Assembly: GCF_900156745.1 (NCBI RefSeq)
Contig: NZ_LT707065.1
Coordinates: 5,902,086 to 5,966,085 of the forward strand
Length of the DNA stretch: 64,000 nt
Source of the DNA: Achromobacter sp. MFA1 R4
GTDB taxonomy: Bacteria > Pseudomonadota > Gammaproteobacteria > Burkholderiales > Burkholderiaceae_B
Direction: 5' to 3'
Of this stretch, positions 26,276 to 35,080 are shown piece after piece. The notes under the pieces are model-generated. The model was not told the DNA's origin, did no database searches, and was given only the letters and a program-made list of their open reading frames with translations. Numbering within the stretch: the stretch's first letter is position 1; each line of letters starts with the position of its first letter. The position numbers and the translations under genes are program-made.

Positions 26276-27058
26276 ATGAAACTCGCCACCTGGAACGTCA
26301 ACTCCCTGAACGTGCGCCTGCAGCAAGTGCTGGACTGGCTCGCCGCCAACCCCGTCGACGTGCTGTGCATCCAGGAGCTCAAGCTCACCGACGACAAGTT
26401 CCCCGAAGCGGCGTTCAAGGAAGCCGGCTACCACGCGGTCTGGGCCGGCCAGAAGACCTACAACGGCGTCGCCATCATTTCGCGCGTGCCCGGCACGACC
26501 ATGGTGCGCAACATCCCCGGCTATGAAGACGCCCAGCAGCGCGTGCTGGCCCTGACTTTCCCCAGCCCCGAGGGCGATGTGCGCGTCGTGTGCGCGTACT
26601 GCCCCAATGGCCAGTCGGTCGGGTCGGACAAGTACACGTACAAGCTGGAATGGTTCGAAGCCATGCGCAAGTGGCTGGCCGACGAGATCAAGCAGTTCCC
26701 GCGCCTTGCCGTGCTGGGCGACTACAACGTCGCGCCGGCCGACGAGGACGTGCACAACCCCGAGAAGTGGGAAGGCCAGGTCCTGGTGTCCGAGCCGGAG
26801 CGCCAGGCGCTGCGCTCCCTGCTGGATCTGGGCCTGACCGACTCGTTCCGCCTGTTCGAGCAGCCGGAAAAGTCGTTCAGCTGGTGGGATTACCGCCAAT
26901 TCGCCTTCCGCCGCAACGCCGGCCTGCGCATCGACCACGTGCTGCTGTCCGCCCCGCTGGTCAAGCGCTGCGTCGCCTGCGTCATCGACAAGGAACCTCG
27001 CCGCAACGAGCAACCGTCCGACCACGCGCCGGTCATTGCGACGCTCGAGTTCGCCTGA
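26276..27058 (+). CDS. xthA: Exodeoxyribonuclease III
   Basis: A 260-residue DNA repair nuclease: apurinic/apyrimidinic endonuclease, 3'-to-5' exonuclease and 3'-phosphatase. All catalytic residues of the family are visible: Asn7 (TWNVNS), Glu34 (IQELKL), Tyr108, Asp149/Asn151 (GDYNVAP), Asp220 (RIDHVLL) and Asp249/His250 (SDHAPV). Length matches the family. It is monocistronic. The 274 bp upstream (26002-26275) holds no further gene that I can support. Confidence 0.96.
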   Translation: MKLATWNVNSLNVRLQQVLDWLAANPVDVLCIQELKLTDDKFPEAAFKEAGYHAVWAGQKTYNGVAIISRVPGTTMVRNIPGYEDAQQRVLALTFPSPEGDVRVVCAYCPNGQSVGSDKYTYKLEWFEAMRKWLADEIKQFPRLAVLGDYNVAPADEDVHNPEKWEGQVLVSEPERQALRSLLDLGLTDSFRLFEQPEKSFSWWDYRQFAFRRNAGLRIDHVLLSAPLVKRCVACVIDKEPRRNEQPSDHAPVIATLEFA

Positions 27059-27128
27059 CGCGGCGATGCGCCGGAACGTGTTGCGCAGGCCTACTGAATT
27101 CCTGTATATTTCTGGTCTTGCTTGATTT

Positions 27129-27204
<76 letters not shown>

Positions 27205-27216
27205 AATTCCAGACAG

Positions 27217-27252
27217 AAAAGCCTTGGACCTTGTGGTCCAGGGCTTTTTTGT
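27217..27252 (+). terminator. Intrinsic terminator of tRNA-Ala
   Basis: The stem AAAAGCCTTGGACC/GGTCCAGGGCTTTT has a TTGT loop, one imperfect pair and a following run of T residues. It starts 13 nt after the tRNA CCA end. This is a textbook rho-independent terminator. Confidence 0.9.
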
Positions 27253-27339
27253 TTTTGCGTCCGATTTTCTGGGCCTTGGCGTCGCTCGGTTGCTGTCAGG
27301 AGCACAGAATCAGTTCACGCAAACTCGACCATCAACCAG

Positions 27340-27381
27340 GTTCGTGACAAGTCTCCCGCCAGGTCGATGGATTTTGAATGA
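27340..27381 (+). pseudogene. C-terminal stub of a FitA/VapB-type antitoxin
   Basis: The last 13 codons before the vapC ATG read VRDKSPARSMDFE and end in TGA overlapping that ATG (ATGA, 27378-27381). This tail resembles the C-termini of ribbon-helix-helix antitoxins paired with FitB-like PIN toxins, which often end in P-R-x-M/V-D-F. Upstream, the frame runs straight into the tRNA terminator and tRNA-Ala, so the DNA-binding part of the antitoxin is missing. It looks like a deletion remnant; the family resemblance is short, hence moderate confidence. Confidence 0.5.
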
Positions 27382-27800
27382 TCGTTCTTGATGCCAACGT
27401 CATATCGGAAGCCTGGAAGCCGCAACCCGCTGGTCAGGTCGTGCGTTGGCTGGATGCCCAGAGCGCCGAAACGCTCTATGTATCGGCCGTCACGATCGCG
27501 GAACTACGTTTCGGCTTGGCCGCCATGCCCCAAAGCAAGCGGCGCGATCACTATGGCCGACTTTTGGAACAGGCGCTGTTGCCCGCATTTTTCGGCCGCG
27601 TCCTCCCGTTCGATCTGGAGGCGTCGGGCGCCTATTCCCACCTGATGGCCAAGGCGCGCAAAGCGGGCAAGACCATCAGCCCCGCCGACGGCTACATCGC
27701 AGCCACGGCTGCGGCACGTGGCATGATCGTCGCCAGCCGAGATACGGGCCCCTTCGAGGCGGCCGGCGTTGCCACCATCAACCCCTGGAACGACACATAA
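27378..27800 (+). CDS. PIN-domain toxin of the VapC/FitB type
   Basis: A 140-residue PIN ribonuclease. The four acidic residues expected for Mg2+ binding are present: Asp5 (MIVLDANVISE), Glu42 (TIAELRFG), Asp104 (SPADGYIAATA) and Asp122 (RDTGPFEAAG). Length and sequence fit the FitB-like group, which cleaves tRNA or other RNAs unless bound by its antitoxin. The frame is intact. Its antitoxin is reduced to a stub, so expression may be low or the protein weakly toxic, or it may be silenced by an antitoxin elsewhere. Confidence 0.88.
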   Translation: MIVLDANVISEAWKPQPAGQVVRWLDAQSAETLYVSAVTIAELRFGLAAMPQSKRRDHYGRLLEQALLPAFFGRVLPFDLEASGAYSHLMAKARKAGKTISPADGYIAATAAARGMIVASRDTGPFEAAGVATINPWNDT

Positions 27801-27870
27801 GGACGCGAGCATCTGTCCGCCCCCTCGGTAACAGGGGCGGCACCGTCTTCGACAGACGGCCCGCGCTGCC

Positions 27871-29322
27871 TCAAACCCTGTCCTGATCCAGCCTGCGCAC
27901 TGCCGCGCTCAGCGTCGCGAAATCGAATTCCTTGCGCCCGCGCAGCACCAGACGGATCAATAGCGTCACCACCACCGGCACAAATGCCGCCAGCAGGAAC
28001 GATTCCAAGAGGAATACCGGCTTGTCCCCCGGCGCGGGAAAGAAGAACAGCCCGGCGATCAGGCCCGCGATCGTGGCGGCCGTGGCGGTGAAGCCGTCGT
28101 GCTTGCGGCTGAACAGGCCGTAGAACACCGGAAAGGCGGCGGCCGAGCACAGCAGGTCGGCCAGCAGGAACAGGTACAGCACGCTGTAGCCCTGCGAGGC
28201 CACGATCATGACGGGAATCGCCATCAGCAGCACCAGCCAACGCGCCAGGCGCTTCATGGTCGCGCCTTGGGCATGGGGCATCAGGCGGCGCAGGTCGACC
28301 GCGATGATGCTCGTCACGGCGCTGATCGCGGTATCGGCGGTGCTCATGACCAGGGCCAGCCCCAGGGGAATCAGGGCGATGACGAACCAGACCGGGGCGT
28401 TCGGCATGATGACGCTGAACAGCGCGATCGAACTATCGCCCGCGGGCGCGAGCGCGACGAACGCCAGGCCAAACAGGCCCATCAGGAAAATGAACGGCGC
28501 CACCAGCGCACCGCCCAGCAGGAAGCCATTGCGCATGGTGCGCGCATCGCGCGCGGCGTAGATGCGCTGCCAGTTGCCCTGGTGGAAGATGCCGGTCAGC
28601 AGGATGGCGACGAAGAACGTCAACCCCGCCTTCACGCCGACCGGATCGGTCAGGTCCAGCAATTGCGGCGCCTTGGCCTGCAGCGCCTCGATGGTGGGCG
28701 TGGCGCCCCCCGCCACCTGCCAGCCGAAGAAGCACAGGATGACCAGCAACGGCACGATGATCATCATTTGCACCTGATCGGTGAAGATGGACGACCGCAG
28801 CCCGCCATAGGTGGTGTAGAGCAAGGTCGTGCCCATCACGATCGCGGCCGTTGCCCACAGCGGCACGGGGGCCAGCATGGCAACCAGCTTGGCGATTGCC
28901 GTGATCTCGGCCGACAGCGCGATGAACAGGTAGAACAGCATGATGAAAAGCGCCAGCCCGTACATGGGCCGGCCGTAGCGCGCCATCAGGAATTCGGTCA
29001 GCGTGTGACCGTGCGGGATCAGTTCGCGCATGCGCCGTCCCAGCGGGATCATGACCAGGCGCGGCGACATCGATCCCAGCGCGTAGCCGATGACCGCCGC
29101 CAGCCCGCCCCACGTGGCCGCCTGGGCGGGCGAAAAGAGAATCCAGGCGCCCAGTGTGGAGGCCATCAGGGTCAGGATCGTGCCGAAAGACCCCTGGCTG
29201 TTGCGCGCCACGATGTAGTCCTCCAGCGTGCCGCGCTTGCGGCGCGTATAGAGCACGCTGGCGATGGCAAAGCCGCCGGAAAACAGCAGCAGCCACATCA
29301 GGGCGGTGGTTTGGGTCAGCAT
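27871..29322 (-). CDS. Sodium:solute symporter, TPP-riboswitch controlled (probable thiamine or precursor transporter)
   Basis: A 483-residue inner-membrane SSS-family carrier with about 13 predicted helices. The N-terminus is ALMWLLLFSGGFAIASVLY and the sodium-site region includes LGAWILFSPAQAATWGGLAAVIGYALGS. Later come TYGGLRSSIFTDQVQMMIIVPLL and LVMSTADTAISAVTSIIAVDL. The family carries sugars, amino acids, pantothenate, urea and others. The upstream minus-strand TPP riboswitch (29435-29523) implies the substrate is thiamine, its pyrimidine or another precursor. SSS-type thiamine-linked transporters (ThiV) have been predicted by comparative genomics; equivalence to ThiV is my inference. 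GGAGG precedes the ATG and lies in a possible sequestering hairpin. Confidence 0.85.
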   Translation of the reverse strand: MLTQTTALMWLLLFSGGFAIASVLYTRRKRGTLEDYIVARNSQGSFGTILTLMASTLGAWILFSPAQAATWGGLAAVIGYALGSMSPRLVMIPLGRRMRELIPHGHTLTEFLMARYGRPMYGLALFIMLFYLFIALSAEITAIAKLVAMLAPVPLWATAAIVMGTTLLYTTYGGLRSSIFTDQVQMMIIVPLLVILCFFGWQVAGGATPTIEALQAKAPQLLDLTDPVGVKAGLTFFVAILLTGIFHQGNWQRIYAARDARTMRNGFLLGGALVAPFIFLMGLFGLAFVALAPAGDSSIALFSVIMPNAPVWFVIALIPLGLALVMSTADTAISAVTSIIAVDLRRLMPHAQGATMKRLARWLVLLMAIPVMIVASQGYSVLYLFLLADLLCSAAAFPVFYGLFSRKHDGFTATAATIAGLIAGLFFFPAPGDKPVFLLESFLLAAFVPVVVTLLIRLVLRGRKEFDFATLSAAVRRLDQDRV

Positions 29323-29434
29323 GAAAGTCGGTCCTCCGGCGGACGGCCTAAAGCCGGACGCGCAACGCTGCGGCCCGCCGTGCGGAGGGCCGAATGATGA
29401 ATGGAATCAGGGAGGGCGCGCGAGACTTGCGGAG

Positions 29435-29523
29435 TCCTTCCCTTCGCCGGCATTACCCGGATCAGGTTCAAAGGGTTACCGCGTTGGCGCGGAATCTCAG
29501 CCCGTACAGGGCTCCCCCAGGAA
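29435..29523 (-). ncRNA. TPP riboswitch (THI box)
   Basis: Read on the minus strand, the region contains the conserved TPP aptamer blocks in order: GGGGGAGCCC, the pyrimidine-sensing GGGCTGAGA, then TGAACCTGATCCGGGTAATG and GCCGGCGAAGGGA. P1 closes with TCCT/AGGA. It lies 113 nt upstream of the symporter ATG. Between them TCCGGC (29353-29358) can pair with GCCGGA (29335-29340), which overlaps the GGAGG ribosome-binding site, so translational control is plausible. The class is certain from the conserved core; the mechanism is inferred. Confidence 0.95.
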
Positions 29524-29729
29524 TTGCCGCAAGGTTAGGAGAGCGGCGCGGCGATGTCAACGCGGCACGCCCGGGGCGCGCGGCCGCTGGCGCACGCCCG
29601 CGTGGCGGTTTTATGCTAAGTTCGCCCGCTTGCGGCGCCCGCGGGCGGGCAGGAAAACGCCCAGGCGCCCAGGCGCCACGCCCCCGCCATCGCTGCCGCC
29701 CCGACGACGCAACCGACGAGCCGATCGCC

Positions 29730-31016
29730 ATGATGCACCTGAACCTGTTCATTTTCGGCTGCGGCCACCACCGCGCGGCCTGGCGCCACCCCGACTCGGC
29801 GGCCGAGCGCCTGGGCGACATCCGCTACTACGAGGAACTGGCCCGCACGGCCGAGCGCGGCAAGCTCGACGCCATTTTCTTTGCCGACGGGCAGTCGATG
29901 GATAACATCGGCGATGGGCCGCGCTGGTATCTGGAACCGCTGACCACCATGGCGGCCATCGCACGCGCCACCACGCACATCGGCCTGATCAGCACGGTCT
30001 CCAGCACCTTCTTCACGCCCTTTCACGCGGCACGCATGGTCGCCTCGCTGGACCACATCTCGGGCGGCCGCATGGGCTGGAACGTGGTGACGTCGATGTT
30101 CGACGCCGAGGCGCGCAATCACGGCTACGAATCCATGCCGGACCACGACTGGCGCTACGCCCGCGCCGAAGAATTCGTCGACGTCGCGCTGCGCCTGTTC
30201 GATTCCTGGGAAGACGACGCGCTGGCCATTGATCGCGCGGGCTTCTATGGCGTGCCCGACCGCCTGCACAAGATTCATCACCATGGGGCGCATTTCCTGG
30301 TCGACGGCCCCCTGACCGTGCCGCGCCCGCCTCAGGGCCACCCGGTGCTGTTCCAGGCCGGCGCCTCGGATCAGGGCCGCGATCTGGCGGCGCGGCGCGC
30401 CGAAGCCATCTACGCGGTGGCCTACGACCTGGCCGCAGCGCAGTCTTATTACCGCGACATCAAGCAGCGCGTGCGCGCCGCGGGCCGCGATGCCTTCGTG
30501 CCCATCATGCCGGGACTGGTGACCTACGTGGGCTCGACCGAAGCCGAGGCCCGCGCCAAGCAGCGCGAACTGGACGAACTGCTGCCCAGCGACGCCTCGC
30601 TGCGCCAGTTGGGCATGTTCGTGCTGCAGGACTGCACCGGCTGGGAACTGGATGCGCCCGTGCCGCCCCTGCCCCCCTTGGCCGAATTCACCGGCCCCAA
30701 GGGCCGCTACGCCACCATCCTGCGCATCATCGAAACCGAACAGCTCACCGTGCGCCAGTTGCTGGGCCGGCTGGCGGCCGGCGGAGGCCACTGCACGATG
30801 GTGGGCACGCCCGAGCAGATCGCGGACCGGATGGAGCAATGGTTCAGGAACGAAGGCGCCGACGGCTTCAACCTGATGCCGCCGTCATTGCCGGGCGGCA
30901 TCGACGACTTCGTGGAGCAGGTGGTGCCCGTGCTGCAACGGCGCGGGCTGTTCCGCACCGAGTATGAACATCGCACGCTGCGCGGCCACTTGGGGCTGGA
31001 AAGGCCGCAACGCTGA
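29730..31016 (+). CDS. LLM-class flavin-dependent monooxygenase (NtaA/SnaA/DszA-like)
   Basis: A 428-residue FMNH2-dependent oxygenase. Typical features are YYEELARTAERGKLDAIFFADG, TMAAIARATTHIGLISTVSSTFF, the HISGGRMGWNVVTS motif and GHPVLFQAGASDQGRDLAARRAEAIY. This is the nitrilotriacetate/dibenzothiophene-sulfone monooxygenase branch, acting on C-N or C-S bonds of small xenobiotic-like molecules with a separate flavin reductase. The start is the first of two ATGs (29730). The frame is open upstream across the riboswitch, but that part is antisense to it and has no family features. No reductase is adjacent. Confidence 0.88.
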   Translation: MMHLNLFIFGCGHHRAAWRHPDSAAERLGDIRYYEELARTAERGKLDAIFFADGQSMDNIGDGPRWYLEPLTTMAAIARATTHIGLISTVSSTFFTPFHAARMVASLDHISGGRMGWNVVTSMFDAEARNHGYESMPDHDWRYARAEEFVDVALRLFDSWEDDALAIDRAGFYGVPDRLHKIHHHGAHFLVDGPLTVPRPPQGHPVLFQAGASDQGRDLAARRAEAIYAVAYDLAAAQSYYRDIKQRVRAAGRDAFVPIMPGLVTYVGSTEAEARAKQRELDELLPSDASLRQLGMFVLQDCTGWELDAPVPPLPPLAEFTGPKGRYATILRIIETEQLTVRQLLGRLAAGGGHCTMVGTPEQIADRMEQWFRNEGADGFNLMPPSLPGGIDDFVEQVVPVLQRRGLFRTEYEHRTLRGHLGLERPQR

Positions 31017-31177
31017 GCCGTGGCCCGGGCTTCATTATTGCCGTTCCAGCAATAGATCGACCCACCAGGCCCCATATTTGTATCGCCGCGCGGTCGCTAG
31101 AATCGTCCGGGCGGCGGCGCGGGGTTCGGCTCAGGCGTTGCGTCCGCTACCCCACAGTCGTATCCCTGGTTTTTTGA

Positions 31178-32383
31178 ATGCAATCCTTCCTGGAATTTCT
31201 TGCGCACGGCCTGTTTCATTTCAGCATCTGGCAGATCGTCCTCTTCACGCTCGCGGCCACGCACATCACCATTGCGGGCACCACCCTTTACCTGCATCGC
31301 AGCCAGACCCATCGCGGCGTGGATTTCCATCCCGCGGTCGCCCACTTTTTCCGCTTCTGGCTCTGGCTGACCAGCGGCATGAAGACCCGCGAATGGGTCG
31401 CGGTCCACCGCAAGCACCACGCCAAATGCGAACGCGAAGGCGATCCGCATTCGCCCGCGGTGTATGGCGTGATGCGCGTGTTCCTGCGCGGCGCCGACCT
31501 GTACCGCGTCGAGGCGTCCATGGCGTCCACGCTGGAACGCTACGGCCGCGGCACGCCGGACGACTGGCTGGAGCGCAATGTCTACACCCCCCACAGCACC
31601 TGGGGCATCCTCATCATGCTCGTCATCGACCTGCTGGCGTTCGGCGCCCTGGGCCTGACGGTGTGGGCCGTTCAGATGGCGTGGATCCCCTTTTGGGCGG
31701 CGGGCGTGGTCAATGGGCTGGGGCACTTCGTCGGCTACCGCAATTTTTCCAGTCCGGACGCCAGCACCAACCTGTCGCCCCTGGGCCTGGTGATCGGCGG
31801 CGAGGAGCTGCACAACAACCATCATGCGCATGCGACCTCGGCCAAGTTCTCCAGCAAGTGGTATGAGTTCGACCTGGGCTGGATGTATATCCGCATTCTC
31901 CAGGCACTGGGCCTGGCCAAGGTGCGCCGCGTGGCGCCCAAGCGCGTGCTGCGCGACCGAACGCAGGCCGGCCTTGCGGCGGACCTGCGCACGCTGGAGG
32001 CGGTGCAGACCCACCGTTACGACGTGATGCGCCGCTTTGGCGCGCTGCTCAAGCAGACTGCCTTGCGCGAACTGCGCGAGCGCAGGAAGGTGGACGCGCG
32101 CGCCACGCTCAAATGGCGCCGGTCGGTGCTGCGCAAATTTCTGTTGCGCCAGGAAGCGCTGCTGAGCGAGCCCCAGCGCAGCCAGCTGGACTCCGCGCTC
32201 AGCGGGATGGAGCAGTTGCAGCGGCTGGTGGACATGCGGCAGGCGCTGGCCCGACTGTGGGAAAGCTCGTCCGCAAGCAGCGACCAGTTGCTGCAGCAAC
32301 TGCGCGCGTGGCTGACACAGGCCAGCGGCAGCGGCATCACTGGCCTGACCCGATTTGCGCGGGACCTGTCGCGCTACGCCTGA
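31178..32383 (+). CDS. Membrane acyl-CoA (fatty acid) desaturase with helical C-terminal extension
   Basis: A 401-residue di-iron membrane desaturase. The three His boxes are HRSQTH (about 40-45), HRKHH (about 77-81) and HNNHH in EELHNNHHAHA, with an extra NGLGH motif. Hydrophobic segments flank them. Residues beyond about 255 form a long, charged, mostly helical soluble tail, also seen in other proteobacterial acyl-CoA desaturases; its role is unknown. It would introduce a cis double bond into saturated acyl-CoA in the inner membrane. No clear ribosome-binding site precedes the ATG. Confidence 0.9.
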   Translation: MQSFLEFLAHGLFHFSIWQIVLFTLAATHITIAGTTLYLHRSQTHRGVDFHPAVAHFFRFWLWLTSGMKTREWVAVHRKHHAKCEREGDPHSPAVYGVMRVFLRGADLYRVEASMASTLERYGRGTPDDWLERNVYTPHSTWGILIMLVIDLLAFGALGLTVWAVQMAWIPFWAAGVVNGLGHFVGYRNFSSPDASTNLSPLGLVIGGEELHNNHHAHATSAKFSSKWYEFDLGWMYIRILQALGLAKVRRVAPKRVLRDRTQAGLAADLRTLEAVQTHRYDVMRRFGALLKQTALRELRERRKVDARATLKWRRSVLRKFLLRQEALLSEPQRSQLDSALSGMEQLQRLVDMRQALARLWESSSASSDQLLQQLRAWLTQASGSGITGLTRFARDLSRYA

Positions 32384-32422
32384 GCGCCGCCGCGGGCGGG
32401 CCGGCGCGGAAGAGGCAACCCG

Positions 32423-32605
32423 TCAGCCAGCCTGGGTGGCCGGCTTGGGCGCGTCATCGTCAAGCTGCGTCTGGTCAGCCGTTGCCGGCCTGCGGGCCCG
32501 CGTGGCGCACCAGTCGTAGAGGACAACGCCGGGACGGCGCACCAGCGCCATGACGACACCCATGGCCGCCAAGGCGCCGACAACCCAGAACAGCCAGGCC
32601 GTCAT
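32423..32605 (-). CDS. Small single-span membrane protein of unknown function
   Basis: A 60-residue protein: one hydrophobic helix (about 2-24, AWLFWVVGALAAMGVVMALV) and a charged, acidic C-terminal tail ending DDDAPKPATQAG. The ATG at 32605 has GGAGG 7 bp upstream, which decides the start. It is convergent with the desaturase gene, 39 bp away. I do not recognise a family. Confidence 0.6.
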   Translation of the reverse strand: MTAWLFWVVGALAAMGVVMALVRRPGVVLYDWCATRARRPATADQTQLDDDAPKPATQAG

Positions 32606-32921
32606 CGCGGCCTCCGGCATGGACAGGCGCGCGCGCAGGCCGTGCGACGGCTGCCGGCAACGGCGGTCACGGACGCAATGCAAAAGGCGTAACTGGAGGG
32701 ATGCGACAAGTCAGGATGCAACATCGGCCCGGGGCTGGCCCCCGCGTCCGACTGAACGAGGTAAGCAGTCATGATTCGGTCTTGCAAGACCGCTGCAACG
32801 CGTAGCCAGGCAGCCACGCCATTGCGAAATGAGTTTCAACACCGCAATGTACTCCACATTACCTGGTTACAGCAGCCAGCCAAGCCCGTTTCGGACCTTT
32901 TCGGACAAAAGGGAGGGCTGT
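32606..32921. other. 316-bp gap without a supported gene; contains a 16-bp palindrome
   Basis: No convincing gene is present; the longest frame (32602-32817, minus) lacks a ribosome-binding site and protein-like composition. A perfect palindrome CGGTCTTGCAAGACCG lies at 32777-32792 and two TTTCGGAC copies are spaced 10 bp apart (32889-32896, 32899-32906). The palindrome has no following T run, so it looks more like a protein-binding site than a terminator. Confidence 0.5.
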
Positions 32922-33605
32922 TCACACGTTCGGATATTTGCCGATGATTTCGAGCACACCGTTGATGACGAACTGCACTCCCATGCACACCAGCAGGAAG
33001 CCCATGACGCGCGAAATGGCTTCGACGCCGCTCTTGCCGATCACCGCCACGATCCGGCCCGCCCAATGCAGGCAGACCCAGAACAGCACGCCCAGCAGCG
33101 AAAACACGATGACCGGCGTCACGGCCACGACCCACCTGGCGTAATCGGGCGCGATGGCGGTATCCACGGACGAAGCGCCGCTGATGATCATGGCGATGGT
33201 GCCTGGCCCCGCCGTGCCCGGCAGCGCCAGGGGCACGAACGCGATGTTGGGGCTCTGGCGCTCGAGCGCGTCGGCCGCCGCCTCGGCTTCCAGCGCGCGC
33301 GGCTGGTCCGAGGGGAACAGCATGCTGAAGCCGATGGTCACCACGATGAGGCCGCCCGCGATGCGCAGGCCCGGAATGGAGATGCCAAAGGTATTCATCA
33401 GCAGCGCGCCGGCGTAGTACGTCACCAGCATGATGCCGACCACGTAGAACGCCGCCTGGGTGACCTGGCGTTGCCGCTCCTTGAAGGGAATCTGCTGGCC
33501 CAGCGACAACAGGAGCGTCATGGAGGTCAGCGGATTGGCCAGCGGCAGCATCAGCGCAAGGCCCAGGCTGACCAGCTTGGCCAGTTGGATCAGTTCATCG
33601 GTCAT
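32922..33605 (-). CDS. MarC-family integral membrane protein
   Basis: A 227-residue inner-membrane protein with six predicted helices, including the conserved LMLPLANPLTSMTLLLSL, RIAGGLIVVTIGFSMLF, FVPLALPGTAGPGTIAMII and ISRVMGFLLVCMGVQFVINGV. It matches the MarC/UPF0056 family. MarC was once linked to multiple antibiotic resistance, but that was later not supported; the transport function is unknown. It is monocistronic. No Shine-Dalgarno is evident at the ATG. Confidence 0.9.
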   Translation of the reverse strand: MTDELIQLAKLVSLGLALMLPLANPLTSMTLLLSLGQQIPFKERQRQVTQAAFYVVGIMLVTYYAGALLMNTFGISIPGLRIAGGLIVVTIGFSMLFPSDQPRALEAEAAADALERQSPNIAFVPLALPGTAGPGTIAMIISGASSVDTAIAPDYARWVVAVTPVIVFSLLGVLFWVCLHWAGRIVAVIGKSGVEAISRVMGFLLVCMGVQFVINGVLEIIGKYPNV

Positions 33606-33700
33606 GGAGGCTCGCTAGAGTGGGCGCGGCATGCGCCCGCACAATCGGACCCCGGCCGGCGGGGTGCGCCACGCGCCTCTACCTTACCAGCCTTTGCGCG

Positions 33701-35080
33701 TCATTCCCCCGGCGGATGCCAGCGGCGCGCGGCCAGCGCCAGCAAGGCCTCGTCGGCGCCTGCCGCCGCAACCAGATGCAGGCCGACCGGCAGGCCGTTC
33801 ACCCAGCCCGCCGGCAGGCTGATGGCCGGCAGCCCCAGCACATTCCACGGATTGGTCAGTCCCAGCAGGGTCTCGCGCACGCCGGCGCTGCCCGGACCGG
33901 CCACGCTGCGCTGCTGCAGCGCGGGCGCGGTGATGGCCACGGCAGGCATGGCCAGGACGTCGAATTCCTGGAACAGGCGCGCGAACTCCGCCTGCAGCCG
34001 GGTTCGCTCCTTCAGGGCGCGTACGTATTCCCAGCCCAGCACCCCGCGCGACGCGCGCAGGCGCTCCAGCACTTCCGGGTCGAATTTCTCCGGCTGGCTG
34101 TCGACGCGTTCGGCGTGCACTTCGTAGGCTTCGGCGCGCTGGATGGCGCCCAGCGCGGTTTGCAGCGCGCGCGCATGGCGGGTGACCTGCGGGGCCTCGT
34201 TCAGCGGGCCGCCGGCCAGGCGCTGCGCCGCTTCGCGCACGCAGGCCGTGACCGCCGCATCGTCCATCGCGAATGGCGCGTTGGGCACCCAGGCCACGCG
34301 CGGCGCGTCATCGCCGCCAGCCGTTGGGGCGATGGCGCCCGCGCTCATCGCCAGCATGAACATTTGCGCGTCCTGCACGCAATTGGCCAGCACGCCGGGA
34401 TCTTCCAGCGTGGGCGACAACGGGAACACGCCCTCGGACGCGATGCGGCCATGCGTGGGCTTGAAACCGACCAGGCCGCACAGCGCGGAGGGCACGCGCA
34501 CCGAGCCGCCGGTGTCGGTGCCCAGCGCCACCGGCACCATGCCCGCGGCCACGGCGGCGGCGCTGCCCGCGCTGGAGCCGCCGGTGATCTGGCTGGTCCG
34601 CCAGGGATTGCGCGAGGCGCCCTGCGCGCTGCGGTCGCCGGTGGGACCGTAGGCGAATTCGTGGGTCAGCGTCTTGCCCACGACGATGGCGCCGGCCTCG
34701 CGCAGCAGCGCCACGCAACGCGCGTCCGCCCCCGGACGGTGGCCCAGGAAGTGGGCCGCCCCCATCGTGGTGGGCATGTCCGCCGTATCGACGTTGTCCT
34801 TGATGGCGACCGGAATGCCGTGCAGGGGCCCGCGGACCCTGCCCTGCGCCCGTTCGGCGTCGCGTTCGCGCGCCGCGGCCAGCGCGGCGTCGATATCAAC
34901 GTGGACGAAGGCGTTCAGCTGCGGATTGAGCCGTTCGATCGCCGCGCCGGCGTGGCGCACCAGGTCCTGCGCGGTGAGGCCGCCTTCAGTCATGGCCTGC
35001 TGCAGTTCGGCGATGGTGCGGCCACGGAAGAAGCCGGGCTCGACGGCCAGCGGAGGGACGGAAACACTGCGGTCGGTCAT
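33701..35080 (-). CDS. Amidase (amidase signature family)
   Basis: A 459-residue amidase. The catalytic Lys94 (VAIKDN), cis-Ser169 in GGSSAGSAAAV and nucleophile Ser193 in GTDTGGSVRVPS are all present, followed by LCGLVGFKPTHGR. The start MTDRSVSVPP at 35080 overlaps the MFS stop (ATGA), so translation is probably coupled. The pair, divergent from a LacI regulator, forms an uptake-and-hydrolysis unit for an amide such as a carboxamide or ureide. It differs clearly from the amidase at 17901. Confidence 0.92.
   Translation of the reverse strand: MTDRSVSVPPLAVEPGFFRGRTIAELQQAMTEGGLTAQDLVRHAGAAIERLNPQLNAFVHVDIDAALAAARERDAERAQGRVRGPLHGIPVAIKDNVDTADMPTTMGAAHFLGHRPGADARCVALLREAGAIVVGKTLTHEFAYGPTGDRSAQGASRNPWRTSQITGGSSAGSAAAVAAGMVPVALGTDTGGSVRVPSALCGLVGFKPTHGRIASEGVFPLSPTLEDPGVLANCVQDAQMFMLAMSAGAIAPTAGGDDAPRVAWVPNAPFAMDDAAVTACVREAAQRLAGGPLNEAPQVTRHARALQTALGAIQRAEAYEVHAERVDSQPEKFDPEVLERLRASRGVLGWEYVRALKERTRLQAEFARLFQEFDVLAMPAVAITAPALQQRSVAGPGSAGVRETLLGLTNPWNVLGLPAISLPAGWVNGLPVGLHLVAAAGADEALLALAARRWHPPGE

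Noticed and set aside
29394..29729. 5' extension of the flavin monooxygenase frame
   Set aside because: It is antisense to the TPP riboswitch and its sequence has no relation to the family; the ATG at 29730 is the natural start.
32829..34127. 432-residue plus-strand frame over marC and the amidase end
   Set aside because: Antisense shadow with no motifs; the opposite strand has clear MarC and amidase genes.
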